A DNA stretch of 6,937 nucleotides from an uncultured Clostridia bacterium. GTDB taxonomy: Bacteria > Bacillota > Clostridia > Oscillospirales > Acutalibacteraceae. The notes under the pieces are model-generated. The model was not told where the DNA came from, did not search any database, and saw only the letters and a program-made list of their open reading frames with translations. The DNA is taken from NCBI GenBank assembly GCA_947624755.1, contig CANQLQ010000105.1, positions 1-6,937 on the forward strand. Direction: 5' to 3'. The position numbers and the translations under genes were made by a program. Positions 1 through 5,604 of the stretch are shown one piece after another. How positions within the stretch are numbered: the first letter of the stretch is position 1; the number at the start of each line of letters is the position of its first letter.

Positions 1-171
1 TACGCGTGCAGTGGTGTGAGTATCAAGATTTATATAAATCTTCCCTGTGTAACCGCCGTGGACGATGCCCATTGACAAATCTTTTACAGTTAACAACGCA
101 AGTTGTTTCGCGGCGTAAGAGTAAAAACATAATAAATCTACCCTGCGTAATTGCTGCACGCCATGCGTGCC
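1..171 (-). repeat. Left copy of long dispersed repeat (inverted partner of 6730-6902)
   Basis: The reverse complement of this block aligns with 6730-6902 over nearly its whole length, with about 20 differences and two one-base indels by eye. It contains, in plus order: an 18-bp perfect palindrome AAGATTTATATAAATCTT (25-42); a CGATGCCC module boundary (63-70); a hairpin AACAAC-GCAA-GTTGTT (92-107); and the hairpin GCACGC-CAT-GCGTGC (156-170). It carries no credible gene. The open frames across it are repeat-driven and lack ribosome binding sites. The family resembles the palindromic extragenic repeats common in gut Clostridia, but that comparison is from memory. Confidence 0.85.
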
Positions 172-180
172 GATGCCTGC

Positions 181-226
181 ACCCCTCCGTCACCCTTCGT
201 GTGACACCTCCCCTTTCAGGGGAGGC
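181..226. repeat. Pair of GC-rich hairpins inside the left repeat mosaic
   Basis: Two inverted repeats stand side by side. GTCAC (189-193) pairs with GTGAC (201-205). CCTCCCCT (207-214) pairs perfectly with AGGGGAGG (218-225) around a TTC loop. The second is an 8-bp GC-rich stem. No U-rich tract follows on either strand, so it does not look like an intrinsic terminator. It is probably another module of a dispersed palindromic repeat family inserted between the copies at 1-171 and 270-340. Confidence 0.6.
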
Positions 227-269
227 AAAGTTGCTTAATCGAAAAATTACGAAAATAGGTTCAGAACCA

Positions 270-340
270 AGCTGTGCCGTGGTATGTGTGTAAAGATTCA
301 TATCAATCCAACCCGCGTAATTGCCGCACGCCATGCGTGC
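270..340 (-). repeat. Partial fourth repeat copy abutting the 3' end of lepA
   Basis: The stretch GTGCCGTGG...AAAGATT...CCGCGTAATTGC aligns with the module at 6-60, with the GCGTAATTGC-hairpin segment at 145-170, and with the inverse of 6730-6760. The hairpin GCACGC-CAT-GCGTGC (326-340) is identical to that at 156-170. Read in lepA orientation, it begins 3 bases after the lepA stop codon. It may act as a 3'-end structure for the lepA mRNA, but it lacks the U-tract of an intrinsic terminator, so that role is inference. Confidence 0.7.
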
Positions 341-343
341 CCG

Positions 344-2152
344 CTATTCTTCCAGTTTGAGGACGGCCATAAATGCTTCTTGCGGAACTTCAACAGTGCC
401 GAACTGACGCATTCTTTTTTTGCCTTCCTTCTGTTTTTCAAGAAGCTTTTTCTTTCTGGTAATATCGCCGCCATAGCATTTTGCAAGAACGTCTTTTCTC
501 ATCGCCTTGACGGTTTCTCTTGCAATAACCTTACTGCCGACAGCAATCTGAATAGGTATTTCAAACATTTGTCTCGGAATGTTTTCTTTAAGCTTTTCGG
601 CAATTTTTCTTGACCTTGCCATAGCCTTGTCCGAATGAATTATAAAGCTCAAAGCGTCGATAATATCTCCGTTTAGAAGCACATCAAGCTTCATAAGGTT
701 TGAGCGTTTGTACTGCGAAATTTCATAGTCAAACGAAGCGTAACCCCTTGTTCTTGATTTTAGAACATCAAAAAAGTCATAGATAATTTCATTAAGCGGA
801 AGCTCATAGTGGATATCAACCCTGTCTTTTGAAATATAGGTCATATCCTTAAACACACCGCGTCTGTCCTGGCACAAGTCCATAATCGCACCTACATAAT
901 CGGACGGAGAATAGATATGAGCGTTGGTGACGGGTTCCTCTGAAAAATCAATTTCACCCGGGTCAGGATAGTGCGTTGGGTTATCGACATCAATTACACT
1001 GCCGTCACGAAGGTGAATTTTATAAACAACGCTCGGAATTGTTGTGACAAGGTCAAGGTTATATTCCCTTTCAAGCCTTTCCTGTATTATCTCAAGATGC
1101 AAAAGCCCGAGAAATCCGCAGCGAAAACCGAATCCAAGCGCGCCCGAAGTTTCTGGCTCATAGGAAAGCGAAGCATCGTTTAGCTGAAGTTTTTCGAGCG
1201 CATCTCGAAGCGCTTCATAATCCGCACCGTCGGCAGGATAAACGCCGCAGAATACCATTGGATTTACCTTTCGGTAACCGGGAAGCGGTTCTTCGGCAGG
1301 TCTTTCGGTCTTTGTTACGGTATCGCCGACCTTTGCGTCACGGACGGTTTTTATTGAAGCGGTGATATAGCCAACCTCGCCGGCAGAAAGCTCTTTGCAC
1401 GGTTCAAGACTTGTCGCTCTCATGTATCCTACTTCGACAACGGTAAATTCGGCGCCGGTTGCCATCATACGCATTGTTTCACCGGCTTTTATAGTGCCTT
1501 CCATAACACGAACATAAACAATAACTCCGCGGTAATTGTCATAAATCGAATCGAAAATAAGCGCGCGAAGAGGAGCATCGTCATTTGCTTCGGGCGGCGG
1601 AATAAGTTTGACGATTTTTTCAAGCACCTGATCCACATTTTCGCCGGTTTTGGCTGAAACTCGAGGAGCTTCGGAGCAGTCAAGACCGATAACATCTTCA
1701 ACTTCTGCCGCAACTCTTTCGGGGTCAGCGGCAGGAAGATCAATTTTGTTGATAACCGGAACAAGCTCAAGGTCATGGTCAAGAGCAAGATAGGTGGTTG
1801 CAAGGGTCTGCGCTTCAATTCCCTGCGAAGCGTCAACAATAAGCACCGCGCCTTCACAGGCGGCAAGGGAACGTGAAACTTCATAGTTAAAGTCAACGTG
1901 ACCCGGAGTGTCAATAAGATTAAGTTCGTATTCTTTGCCGTTTTTTGCTTTGTAGTTGAGCTTTACGGCGTGTGCTTTTATTGTAATTCCTCTTTCCCTT
2001 TCAAGCTCCATATCGTCAAGAAGCTGCTGGGTCATATCACGGCTTGCAACGGAATCGGTAAGTTCAAGCAAGCGGTCGGCAAGGGTTGATTTGCCGTGGT
2101 CAATATGGGCTATGATTGAAAAGTTTCTTATATTTTCCTTGGGTACTGCCAA
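344..2152 (-). CDS. lepA: Elongation factor 4 (ribosomal back-translocase LepA)
   Basis: This is a translational GTPase that binds the ribosome and is thought to back-translocate or remodel stalled or misassembled ribosomes. The 602-residue product matches the usual length of about 600. From the chosen start the G domain shows AHIDHGKST (15-23, P-loop), ERGITIKAH (switch I, near 54-61), DTPGH (81-85), NKID (135-138) and SAKTG (166-170). Domain 2, EF-G-like domains and the LepA-specific C-terminal region follow, ending in the family-typical GTVEVPQEAFMAVLKLEE. EF-G domain IV is absent, as expected. The longest frame begins with GTG at 2161, but that GTG lies inside AGAGGTGA, a good Shine-Dalgarno sequence. 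TTG at 2152, six bases after AGAGGTG, is therefore the more likely start. The gene is transcribed alone from the promoter at 2201-2229. Its TAG stop (344-346) is followed almost at once by a repeat hairpin. Confidence 0.97.
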   Translation of the reverse strand: MAVPKENIRNFSIIAHIDHGKSTLADRLLELTDSVASRDMTQQLLDDMELERERGITIKAHAVKLNYKAKNGKEYELNLIDTPGHVDFNYEVSRSLAACEGAVLIVDASQGIEAQTLATTYLALDHDLELVPVINKIDLPAADPERVAAEVEDVIGLDCSEAPRVSAKTGENVDQVLEKIVKLIPPPEANDDAPLRALIFDSIYDNYRGVIVYVRVMEGTIKAGETMRMMATGAEFTVVEVGYMRATSLEPCKELSAGEVGYITASIKTVRDAKVGDTVTKTERPAEEPLPGYRKVNPMVFCGVYPADGADYEALRDALEKLQLNDASLSYEPETSGALGFGFRCGFLGLLHLEIIQERLEREYNLDLVTTIPSVVYKIHLRDGSVIDVDNPTHYPDPGEIDFSEEPVTNAHIYSPSDYVGAIMDLCQDRRGVFKDMTYISKDRVDIHYELPLNEIIYDFFDVLKSRTRGYASFDYEISQYKRSNLMKLDVLLNGDIIDALSFIIHSDKAMARSRKIAEKLKENIPRQMFEIPIQIAVGSKVIARETVKAMRKDVLAKCYGGDITRKKKLLEKQKEGKKRMRQFGTVEVPQEAFMAVLKLEE

Positions 2153-2157
2153 AAGAA

Positions 2158-2166
2158 TCACCTCTT
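2158..2166 (-). promoter_or_regulatory. Shine-Dalgarno site that decides the lepA start
   Basis: Minus-strand AAGAGGTGATT is complementary to the 3' end of 16S rRNA. It covers the GTG of the longest lepA frame and sits six bases (after AGAGGTG) upstream of TTG at 2152. This favours the shorter protein beginning MAVPKENIRNF. Confidence 0.7.
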
Positions 2167-2200
2167 ATTCGAGAGTATAGTTATTCATTTTAACATTGTA

Positions 2201-2229
2201 ATTTTAACACATATATTAAAATTTGGCAA
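2201..2229 (-). promoter_or_regulatory. Sigma-A type promoter for lepA
   Basis: On the minus strand the -35 is TTGCCA (2229-2224). A 17-base spacer follows, then the -10 TAAAAT (2206-2201), preceded by TGT, which gives an extended -10 (TGnTAAAAT). Transcription would start near 2194, leaving a leader of about 40 bases before the start codon. It lies between lepA and the MITE-like element, so lepA does not depend on read-through from upstream. Confidence 0.65.
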
Positions 2230-2250
2230 GAATATTTTTAGGCATCGCAA

Positions 2251-2329
2251 GCTTCCTTAATTCAAGGCGCTTTAGTTACAGAGAAAAAATTTGCCGTCTT
2301 TTCTTGAAGTTATAAAAAACTAAGGAAGC
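2251..2329. repeat. Inverted-repeat segment next to the MITE-like element
   Basis: GCTTCCTTA (2251-2259) is the exact reverse complement of TAAGGAAGC (2321-2329), and TTCAAG (2261-2266) of CTTGAA (2303-2308). The right arm is shared with the MITE-like element that follows. AATTTGCCGTC (2288-2298) also recurs with one change at 2364-2374. This may be a related or partly duplicated element, or the remnant of a longer mobile element. There is no coding capacity. Confidence 0.45.
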
Positions 2330-2409
2330 GCTGATTAATTCAGGGTGTCCTAATTGACGGAACAATTTACCGTCAAGTAGGGCAGCTTGTATTAATCAGT
2401 GCTTCCCTA
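2321..2409. mobile_element. MITE-like near-palindromic element, about 89 bp
   Basis: Terminal inverted repeats GGAAGCGCTGATTAAT (2324-2339) and ATTAATCAGTGCTTCC (2391-2406) match at 15 of 16 positions. Inside are two further nested arms: TGTCCTA/TAGGGCA (2346-2352 / 2378-2384) and TTGACGG/CCGTCAA (2354-2360 / 2370-2376). The whole element can therefore fold into one long hairpin. TAA (2321-2323) and CTAA (2407-2410) at the borders could include a short target duplication. It encodes no protein and would need a transposase supplied in trans. The parent insertion sequence family is not identified. Confidence 0.65.
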
Positions 2410-2410
2410 A

Positions 2411-2436
2411 AAGCAGGCTGCCGAAGTAACCTGCTT
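2411..2436 (-). terminator. Possible weak terminator hairpin downstream of the CNNM gene
   Basis: AAGCAGG (2411-2417) pairs perfectly with CCTGCTT (2430-2436). In the minus direction only four T residues run on from the stem (CTTTTAGGG). It lies downstream of the CNNM-family gene and upstream of lepA, so it could end that transcript. The short U-tract and the distance of more than 260 bases from the stop codon make this uncertain. Confidence 0.35.
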
Positions 2437-2456
2437 GAGTTTTATATATCACACCG

Positions 2457-2564
2457 TTACATAATATATCTTAATGCATAAATTATAACATTTGCGACGT
2501 TGTTGAGCGCATAACGCAATATTGAAAGTATGAAAGGAAATTCAAACTTCCATTCCCACGGCAT
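2457..2564 (-). CDS. Short unassigned reading frame, possibly a gene remnant
   Basis: A minus-strand frame is open from 2645 to a TAA stop at 2457-2459 (62 codons). The only ATG is at 2564, giving 35 residues that begin MPWEWKFEFP and end ALRYIM. The residues before that ATG (FLHPERTFDSSFIGALD) look equally protein-like, and codon choice resembles the neighbouring genes. There is no usable start for the longer frame. A GGAGG at the right strand (about 2631-2635) has no ATG, GTG or TTG at proper spacing. The peptide is amphipathic with a hydrophobic C-terminal half. I do not recognise it. It may be the 3' end of a decayed gene, a small protein with an unusual start, or chance. Confidence 0.3.
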   Translation of the reverse strand: MPWEWKFEFPFILSILRYALNNVANVIIYALRYIM

Positions 2565-2697
2565 ATCAAGCGCACCGATGAACGAAGAATCAAATGTTCT
2601 TTCGGGGTGAAGGAATGCGTTCGGCTGTACCTCCGGTTTAATATTTTAATATTTACAAGGTAAGTTCATAAGCCTTTAAAGGCAGTATAAATTTATC

Positions 2698-4035
2698 TTA
2701 TTGAACCGTCTTATCTCCTGACGCAATTTCCACTCTGACCTTACCGATACGCTTGTCCTCTACGTTAAGAATGGTAAACTTGACGTTTTTGAAAACAATT
2801 TCGTTCATGTCGCCGTCTTTGGGCAGAAAGCCGAGCTGACTGATTATAAATCCGCCGAGGGTATCATAGTCGCCTTCGGGTATAACATCATCAATAAGTT
2901 CATTGACCTCTTCAATGTATGCCGTACCGTCAACCGTGAATACATTCTCGTCAACTTCAACAATATCTTCGGCTTCGTCTGTGTCGTATTCATCACGGAT
3001 ATTGCCGACAATTGCCTCAAGCAGGTCTTCCATGGTAACAATACCCGCAGTTCCGCCGTATTCATCAACAACAACAGCCATTGAAACACGCTTTTCGCTC
3101 ATTTCAGAAAACAGCTCGCCGCAATTTTTTGAAAACGGAACATAATATGCTTCGCGCATAATATCCTTAGGACCTTTGTCCTTAGGAAGAGTTGACGCAA
3201 CATACTGCAAAAGGTCCTTAACATAAACAATGCCGATTATATTGTCAGGGTCTTCACGAAAAACAGGTATTCTTGAATAGCCGTTTTCAATTGCAATTTC
3301 AATAACGGTTTCAAGGTTTTCGCTCTCTTCAACGGCGCACATATCGGTTCGGTGCGTCATAATATCGGAAACATCAATATCATCAAACTCAAAAATATTA
3401 TTGATCATTTCTTTTTGAATATCTTCAATAACGCCCTTTTCCTGACCTACGTCAACCATCATTCGTATCTCTTCTTCGGTAACAACTTCATCGTCTGCGT
3501 TCGGGTCAAGACCAAAAATGCGGACAATAAGATTGGTTGAAGCGGAAAGCACCTTCACAAACGGAGAAGTGAGCTTTTTGACAACAAGAAGAATACCCAC
3601 AACGGCGAACGCAATTTTTTCGCTTTTTTGCATTGCGATACGTTTCGGGGCAAGTTCACCGAGAACGAGCGAAAAATAGGACATCACAACAGTTATTAGT
3701 ACAACCGAAAAACCTCTTATAATTGAATCGGGTATCGGAATTTGGAGAGAAACAAGTTTTTCGGCAAGCATTGTACCAAAGCTTTGCGAAGCCGACGCCG
3801 AAGTAAGAAAGCCCGCAAGGGTTACGCCTATTTGAATTGTAGAAAGAAAATTGCTTGGATTTTCGGTAAGCTTTACGATTTGCTTTGCTTTTTTGCTGCC
3901 GTCCTCGGCCTGCTTTTGGATAAGGTTGTCGTTTAGTGAAATAATTGCAATTTCACTCATTGCAAAAAAAGCGTTTACAAGGATAAGAACGAATAGCAAA
4001 ACAAGTTTGAAGATAATACTTCCGGGGTCATCCAT
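2698..4035 (-). CDS. CNNM / HlyC-CorC family membrane protein with CBS pair (probable divalent cation transporter)
   Basis: This 445-residue membrane protein belongs to the family often labelled hemolysin or TlyC. Characterised relatives, such as CNNM proteins and MpfA of Staphylococcus, act in Mg2+ export and tolerance; applying that role here is by family. The N-terminal DUF21/CNNM domain has hydrophobic segments at about 6-27, 62-82, 103-126 and 140-158 and the conserved GELAPKR at 126-132. An acidic linker (EEEIRMMVDVGQEKGVI, 187-203) leads to a CBS pair: DIMTHRTDM at 224-232, YSRIPVFR at 253-260 and VVDEYGGTAGIVTMEDLLE at 322-340. A C-terminal CorC_HlyC domain follows at about 360-438. 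The ATG start at 4035 is preceded by GAAAGGAG at good spacing. The gene is transcribed divergently from the MIF-like gene. Nothing looks truncated. Confidence 0.93.
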   Translation of the reverse strand: MDDPGSIIFKLVLLFVLILVNAFFAMSEIAIISLNDNLIQKQAEDGSKKAKQIVKLTENPSNFLSTIQIGVTLAGFLTSASASQSFGTMLAEKLVSLQIPIPDSIIRGFSVVLITVVMSYFSLVLGELAPKRIAMQKSEKIAFAVVGILLVVKKLTSPFVKVLSASTNLIVRIFGLDPNADDEVVTEEEIRMMVDVGQEKGVIEDIQKEMINNIFEFDDIDVSDIMTHRTDMCAVEESENLETVIEIAIENGYSRIPVFREDPDNIIGIVYVKDLLQYVASTLPKDKGPKDIMREAYYVPFSKNCGELFSEMSEKRVSMAVVVDEYGGTAGIVTMEDLLEAIVGNIRDEYDTDEAEDIVEVDENVFTVDGTAYIEEVNELIDDVIPEGDYDTLGGFIISQLGFLPKDGDMNEIVFKNVKFTILNVEDKRIGKVRVEIASGDKTVQ

Positions 4036-4089
4036 TTTGGATTTTTTCTCCTTTCAAAAAAGAAAAACTATAAAATATATTTGACAATT

Positions 4090-4118
4090 ATTATACAACA
4101 TATTTTTTTAATCGTCAA
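4090..4118 (-). promoter_or_regulatory. Sigma-A promoter of the CNNM-family gene
   Basis: On the minus strand the -35 is TTGACG (4118-4113). A spacer of exactly 17 bases follows, then the perfect -10 TATAAT (4095-4090). The transcript would start near 4083, giving a leader of about 48 bases with the ribosome binding site GAAAGGAG close to its 3' end. This is one of the strongest promoter matches in the window. Confidence 0.8.
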
Positions 4119-4182
4119 ATAAAATATAGATTTTTTGCCCTTTTCGTGATAAAATAAGCAAAAAAGAAAGGATTTGATTTTT

Positions 4183-4524
4183 ATGCCGTTTATAAACACA
4201 AAAACTACCGTTTCCGTTTCAGCAGAAAAAGAGCTTGTCCTCAAAGAAAAACTCGGTCAAGCTATAAAACTTCTTGGAAAAGGCGAAACATGGCTCATGC
4301 TGAACTTTGAGGACAACAAAAGAATGTGGTTCAAAGGTGAAAACAAAAACGACCTTGCAATGATTGAAATTTCCCTTTTCGGCAAAGCGACCGACTCGCA
4401 GTATGACGCAATGACAGGCATGGTGTGTAACATAATAAGCAAAGAACTCGGAATTTCATCTGACTGCATATATGTAAAATATGAAGAGATTGACCATTGG
4501 GGTTACAACGGATTTAATTTCTGA
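4183..4524 (+). CDS. MIF-like tautomerase superfamily protein (phenylpyruvate tautomerase-related)
   Basis: This small cytoplasmic protein of 113 residues is almost the length of human MIF (115). The superfamily uses the amino group of Pro at position 2 as catalytic base in keto-enol tautomerisation and forms trimers. The sequence begins MPFINTK, so Pro2 becomes N-terminal after Met removal. Lys33 aligns with the active-site Lys of MIF. The C-terminal ISSDCIYVKYEEIDHWGYN aligns well with the MIF segment ISPDRVYINYYD...GWNN. The active-site Asn of that segment appears to be Lys here, and the MIF CxxC motif is absent. The open frame could begin at TTG 4174, but ATG 4183 is chosen because catalysis needs Met-Pro and because GAAAGGA lies upstream at suitable spacing. 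The true substrate is unknown. No convincing promoter was found for it. Its terminator lies at 4574-4604. Confidence 0.88.
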   Translation: MPFINTKTTVSVSAEKELVLKEKLGQAIKLLGKGETWLMLNFEDNKRMWFKGENKNDLAMIEISLFGKATDSQYDAMTGMVCNIISKELGISSDCIYVKYEEIDHWGYNGFNF

Positions 4525-4573
4525 CAATAAATCAAGACTTCGCCAAAAGTTATAATTTTTTTGAGTATACTTT

Positions 4574-4604
4574 CCGCTGTCATAATCTGACGGCGGCTTT
4601 TTTT
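4574..4604 (+). terminator. Intrinsic terminator after the MIF-like gene
   Basis: CCGCTGTCA (4574-4582) pairs with TGACGGCGG (4588-4596) as a 9-bp stem with one G-T wobble and a 5-base loop. A run of seven T residues (4598-4604) follows directly. It lies 50 bases after the stop codon and ends a monocistronic transcript. Confidence 0.88.
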
Positions 4605-4769
4605 ATGACATTTCCTATAAATAAAACATGACCCTTACCCGGCGTTCTGCCGTTTTGCAATAGGCTTATTTGGCTAAATATAAATATAAAAGACTGTAAT
4701 TTAAGGGACAATTATTAGCTGAAAGTGTCCGCCGCAAGGGTGAAACTTTTTCACGTTTGACATATTCTA
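4605..4769. other. Spacer between the MIF-like gene and the XRE promoter
   Basis: With the terminator before it and the promoter after it, this makes up a gene-free gap of 335 bases (4525-4859). It contains no credible reading frame. The only structure seen is a small hairpin GTGAAA-CTT-TTTCAC (4740-4754) just upstream of the XRE promoter, and weak arms GGACA/TGTCC near 4704-4730. The small hairpin could be an operator or nothing. Confidence 0.4.
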
Positions 4770-4798
4770 TTGATTTGCGACATTTGATATGCTATTAT
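4770..4798 (+). promoter_or_regulatory. Sigma-A promoter of the XRE-family gene
   Basis: The -35 is TTGATT (4770-4775). A 17-base spacer follows, then the -10 TATTAT (4793-4798). Transcription would begin near 4805, about 55 bases before the chosen ATG. The -10 overlaps the upstream in-frame ATG at 4797, which argues against that start. A second TTGACA at 4757-4762 has no matching -10 at standard spacing. Confidence 0.6.
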
Positions 4799-4859
4799 GA
4801 TTTTCACTTTAGGTTTAGTTTTTTTAGGGTATGGACATAATAAAAAAGGGGTCGTCAAT

Positions 4860-5273
4860 ATGGCGTTGAATGTTAAGGACCAGTTGGTTGAACTGCGTTT
4901 AAAAAACAAGTTTACCCAAAGTCAAATTGCTGACATTATCGGAGTCGTACGGTCAACCTATACCTATTATGAATGTGGTACTACTACTCCTTCGATTTAT
5001 ACCCTTAAACGTCTTGCTCAAGTATACAAAGTACCGATTGACTATTTCATAAAAGATGACAGAGAACCTTCACAGCCGCTTAATGCTTCCGGTTCGGTTG
5101 TCAGGGTATCGGAAAATAATATTCTTTCCCAACTGTCCAAAGAGGAAAGAACGGCGGTTGCTTATCTTAGACTTCTCAACAGCAAGAACAGAGCTGAAGT
5201 TCTCGAAATGATGAAGCAGTTTACCAAAGAACACACCGACTTTGATAATAAGTCCGATTCATCAAATGATTAA
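4860..5273 (+). CDS. XRE-family helix-turn-helix transcriptional regulator
   Basis: This 137-residue DNA-binding protein has an N-terminal Cro/C1-type HTH at about residues 7-62. Helix 2 is TQSQIADIIG (19-28), the recognition helix is around VRSTYTYYECG (30-40), and the family-typical TPSIYTLKRLAQVYKVPIDYF spans 43-63. The linker (68-84) is rich in Pro, Ser and Val. A charged helical tail (about 88-125, LSKEERTAVAYLRLLNSKNRAEVLEMMKQF in part) probably mediates dimerisation, and the last residues are disordered and acidic. ATG 4860 is chosen because AAGGGG lies just upstream and because the longer frame (from 4797) would start inside the promoter -10. The gene has its own promoter and terminator, so it is a single-gene unit. 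Many such regulators repress their own gene, but no operator was proven and its target is unknown. Confidence 0.9.
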   Translation: MALNVKDQLVELRLKNKFTQSQIADIIGVVRSTYTYYECGTTTPSIYTLKRLAQVYKVPIDYFIKDDREPSQPLNASGSVVRVSENNILSQLSKEERTAVAYLRLLNSKNRAEVLEMMKQFTKEHTDFDNKSDSSND

Positions 5274-5301
5274 TAAGGATTTTGTAATTATAATAACTAA
5301 T

Positions 5302-5334
5302 GGGGCTGTCACAGTAAGGACAGTCCCTATTTTA
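5302..5334 (+). terminator. Intrinsic terminator after the XRE gene
   Basis: GGGGCTGTC (5302-5310) pairs with GACAGTCCC (5319-5327), a 9-bp stem with one G-T wobble and an 8-base loop. The T-rich tail TATTTTATTGCTTTT follows. It lies about 28 bases after the stop codon. Confidence 0.8.
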
Positions 5335-5343
5335 TTGCTTTTC

Positions 5344-5437
5344 GGGCATCGTCCGCAGGAATTACGCGCAGTAGTTTAAGCAGGCTTTTTCCCTTACGCC
5401 GCGAAACGACTTGTGTTGTTAATTATAAAAATTTTTT
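5344..5437 (+). repeat. Third, diverged copy of the dispersed repeat module
   Basis: The block starts with the boundary motif GGGCATCGTCC (5344-5354), also seen at 6833. It continues with AATTACGCG...AGTAG and then CTTACGCCGCGAAACGACTT, matching 6748-6802 in the same orientation as the right-edge copy. The hairpin AACGAC-TTGT-GTTGTT (5405-5420) corresponds to 6795-6810. After about 5437 similarity is lost. It lacks the GCACGC-ATG-GCGTGC hairpin and the AAGATTTATATAAATCTT-type module. Confidence 0.75.
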
Positions 5438-5604
5438 CACATACTAAGACAAAAACCACAAACTGTAAATCAGAAAATTCACCTCTTTTCTGATTGCAAA
5501 TTTTTGCATATCAGCCACCCGGGCTTGTATATATATTATTAAGTAAATAAAATGCCTGCACACTGTCGGCATTAAAAGAGTATACCGTTTGAGTGGTGAA
5601 ACCG
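5438..5604 (+). promoter_or_regulatory. spmA upstream region with two adjacent hairpins
   Basis: This is the rest of a 331-base gene-free gap. AATCAGAAAA (5468-5477) pairs perfectly with TTTTCTGATT (5486-5495). Sharing one base with it, TGCAAA pairs with TTTGCA (5495-5508). A third small stem, AATGCC/GGCATT (5551-5556 / 5568-5573), would lie in the spmA leader. Promoter calls here are poor: GCATATC (5506-5512) resembles a sigma-E -35, followed by the TA-rich stretch 5528-5540 as a possible -10. SpmA and spmB of Bacillus are made under sporulation control, so a sporulation promoter is expected but not demonstrated. The spmA ribosome binding site GAGTGGTGA is at 5591-5599. Confidence 0.4.

Noticed and set aside
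23..334. Open reading frames of about 95-103 codons on both strands across the left repeat block
   Set aside because: They span palindromic repeats, have no ribosome binding site and mirror each other on opposite strands. Their composition is unlike the neighbouring genes.
1..340. CRISPR-like array in the repeat block
   Set aside because: Repeats are not regularly spaced, differ in length and orientation, and lack uniform spacers or cas genes.
971..2180. Plus-strand and shifted-frame open frames inside lepA
   Set aside because: They are shadows of a strongly conserved gene and have no Shine-Dalgarno sites or recognisable domains.
2672..2683. GCCTTTAAAGGC as a terminator of the CNNM gene
   Set aside because: A perfect palindrome but only about a 4-bp stem once a loop is allowed, with no T-run on the minus strand.
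2844..3936. Alternative frames inside the CNNM-family gene
   Set aside because: The minus-strand 445-residue frame has all family motifs; the others are low-complexity shadows.
4081..4106. Plus-strand promoter from TTGACA at 4081 for the MIF-like gene
   Set aside because: No acceptable -10 lies at 16-18 bases; the segment is better explained by the opposite-strand promoter.
5506..5540. Sigma-E promoter for spmA
   Set aside because: GCATATC fits a sigma-E -35, but the TA-rich stretch at standard spacing matches the -10 consensus only weakly, so it is kept as a note and not as a promoter call.
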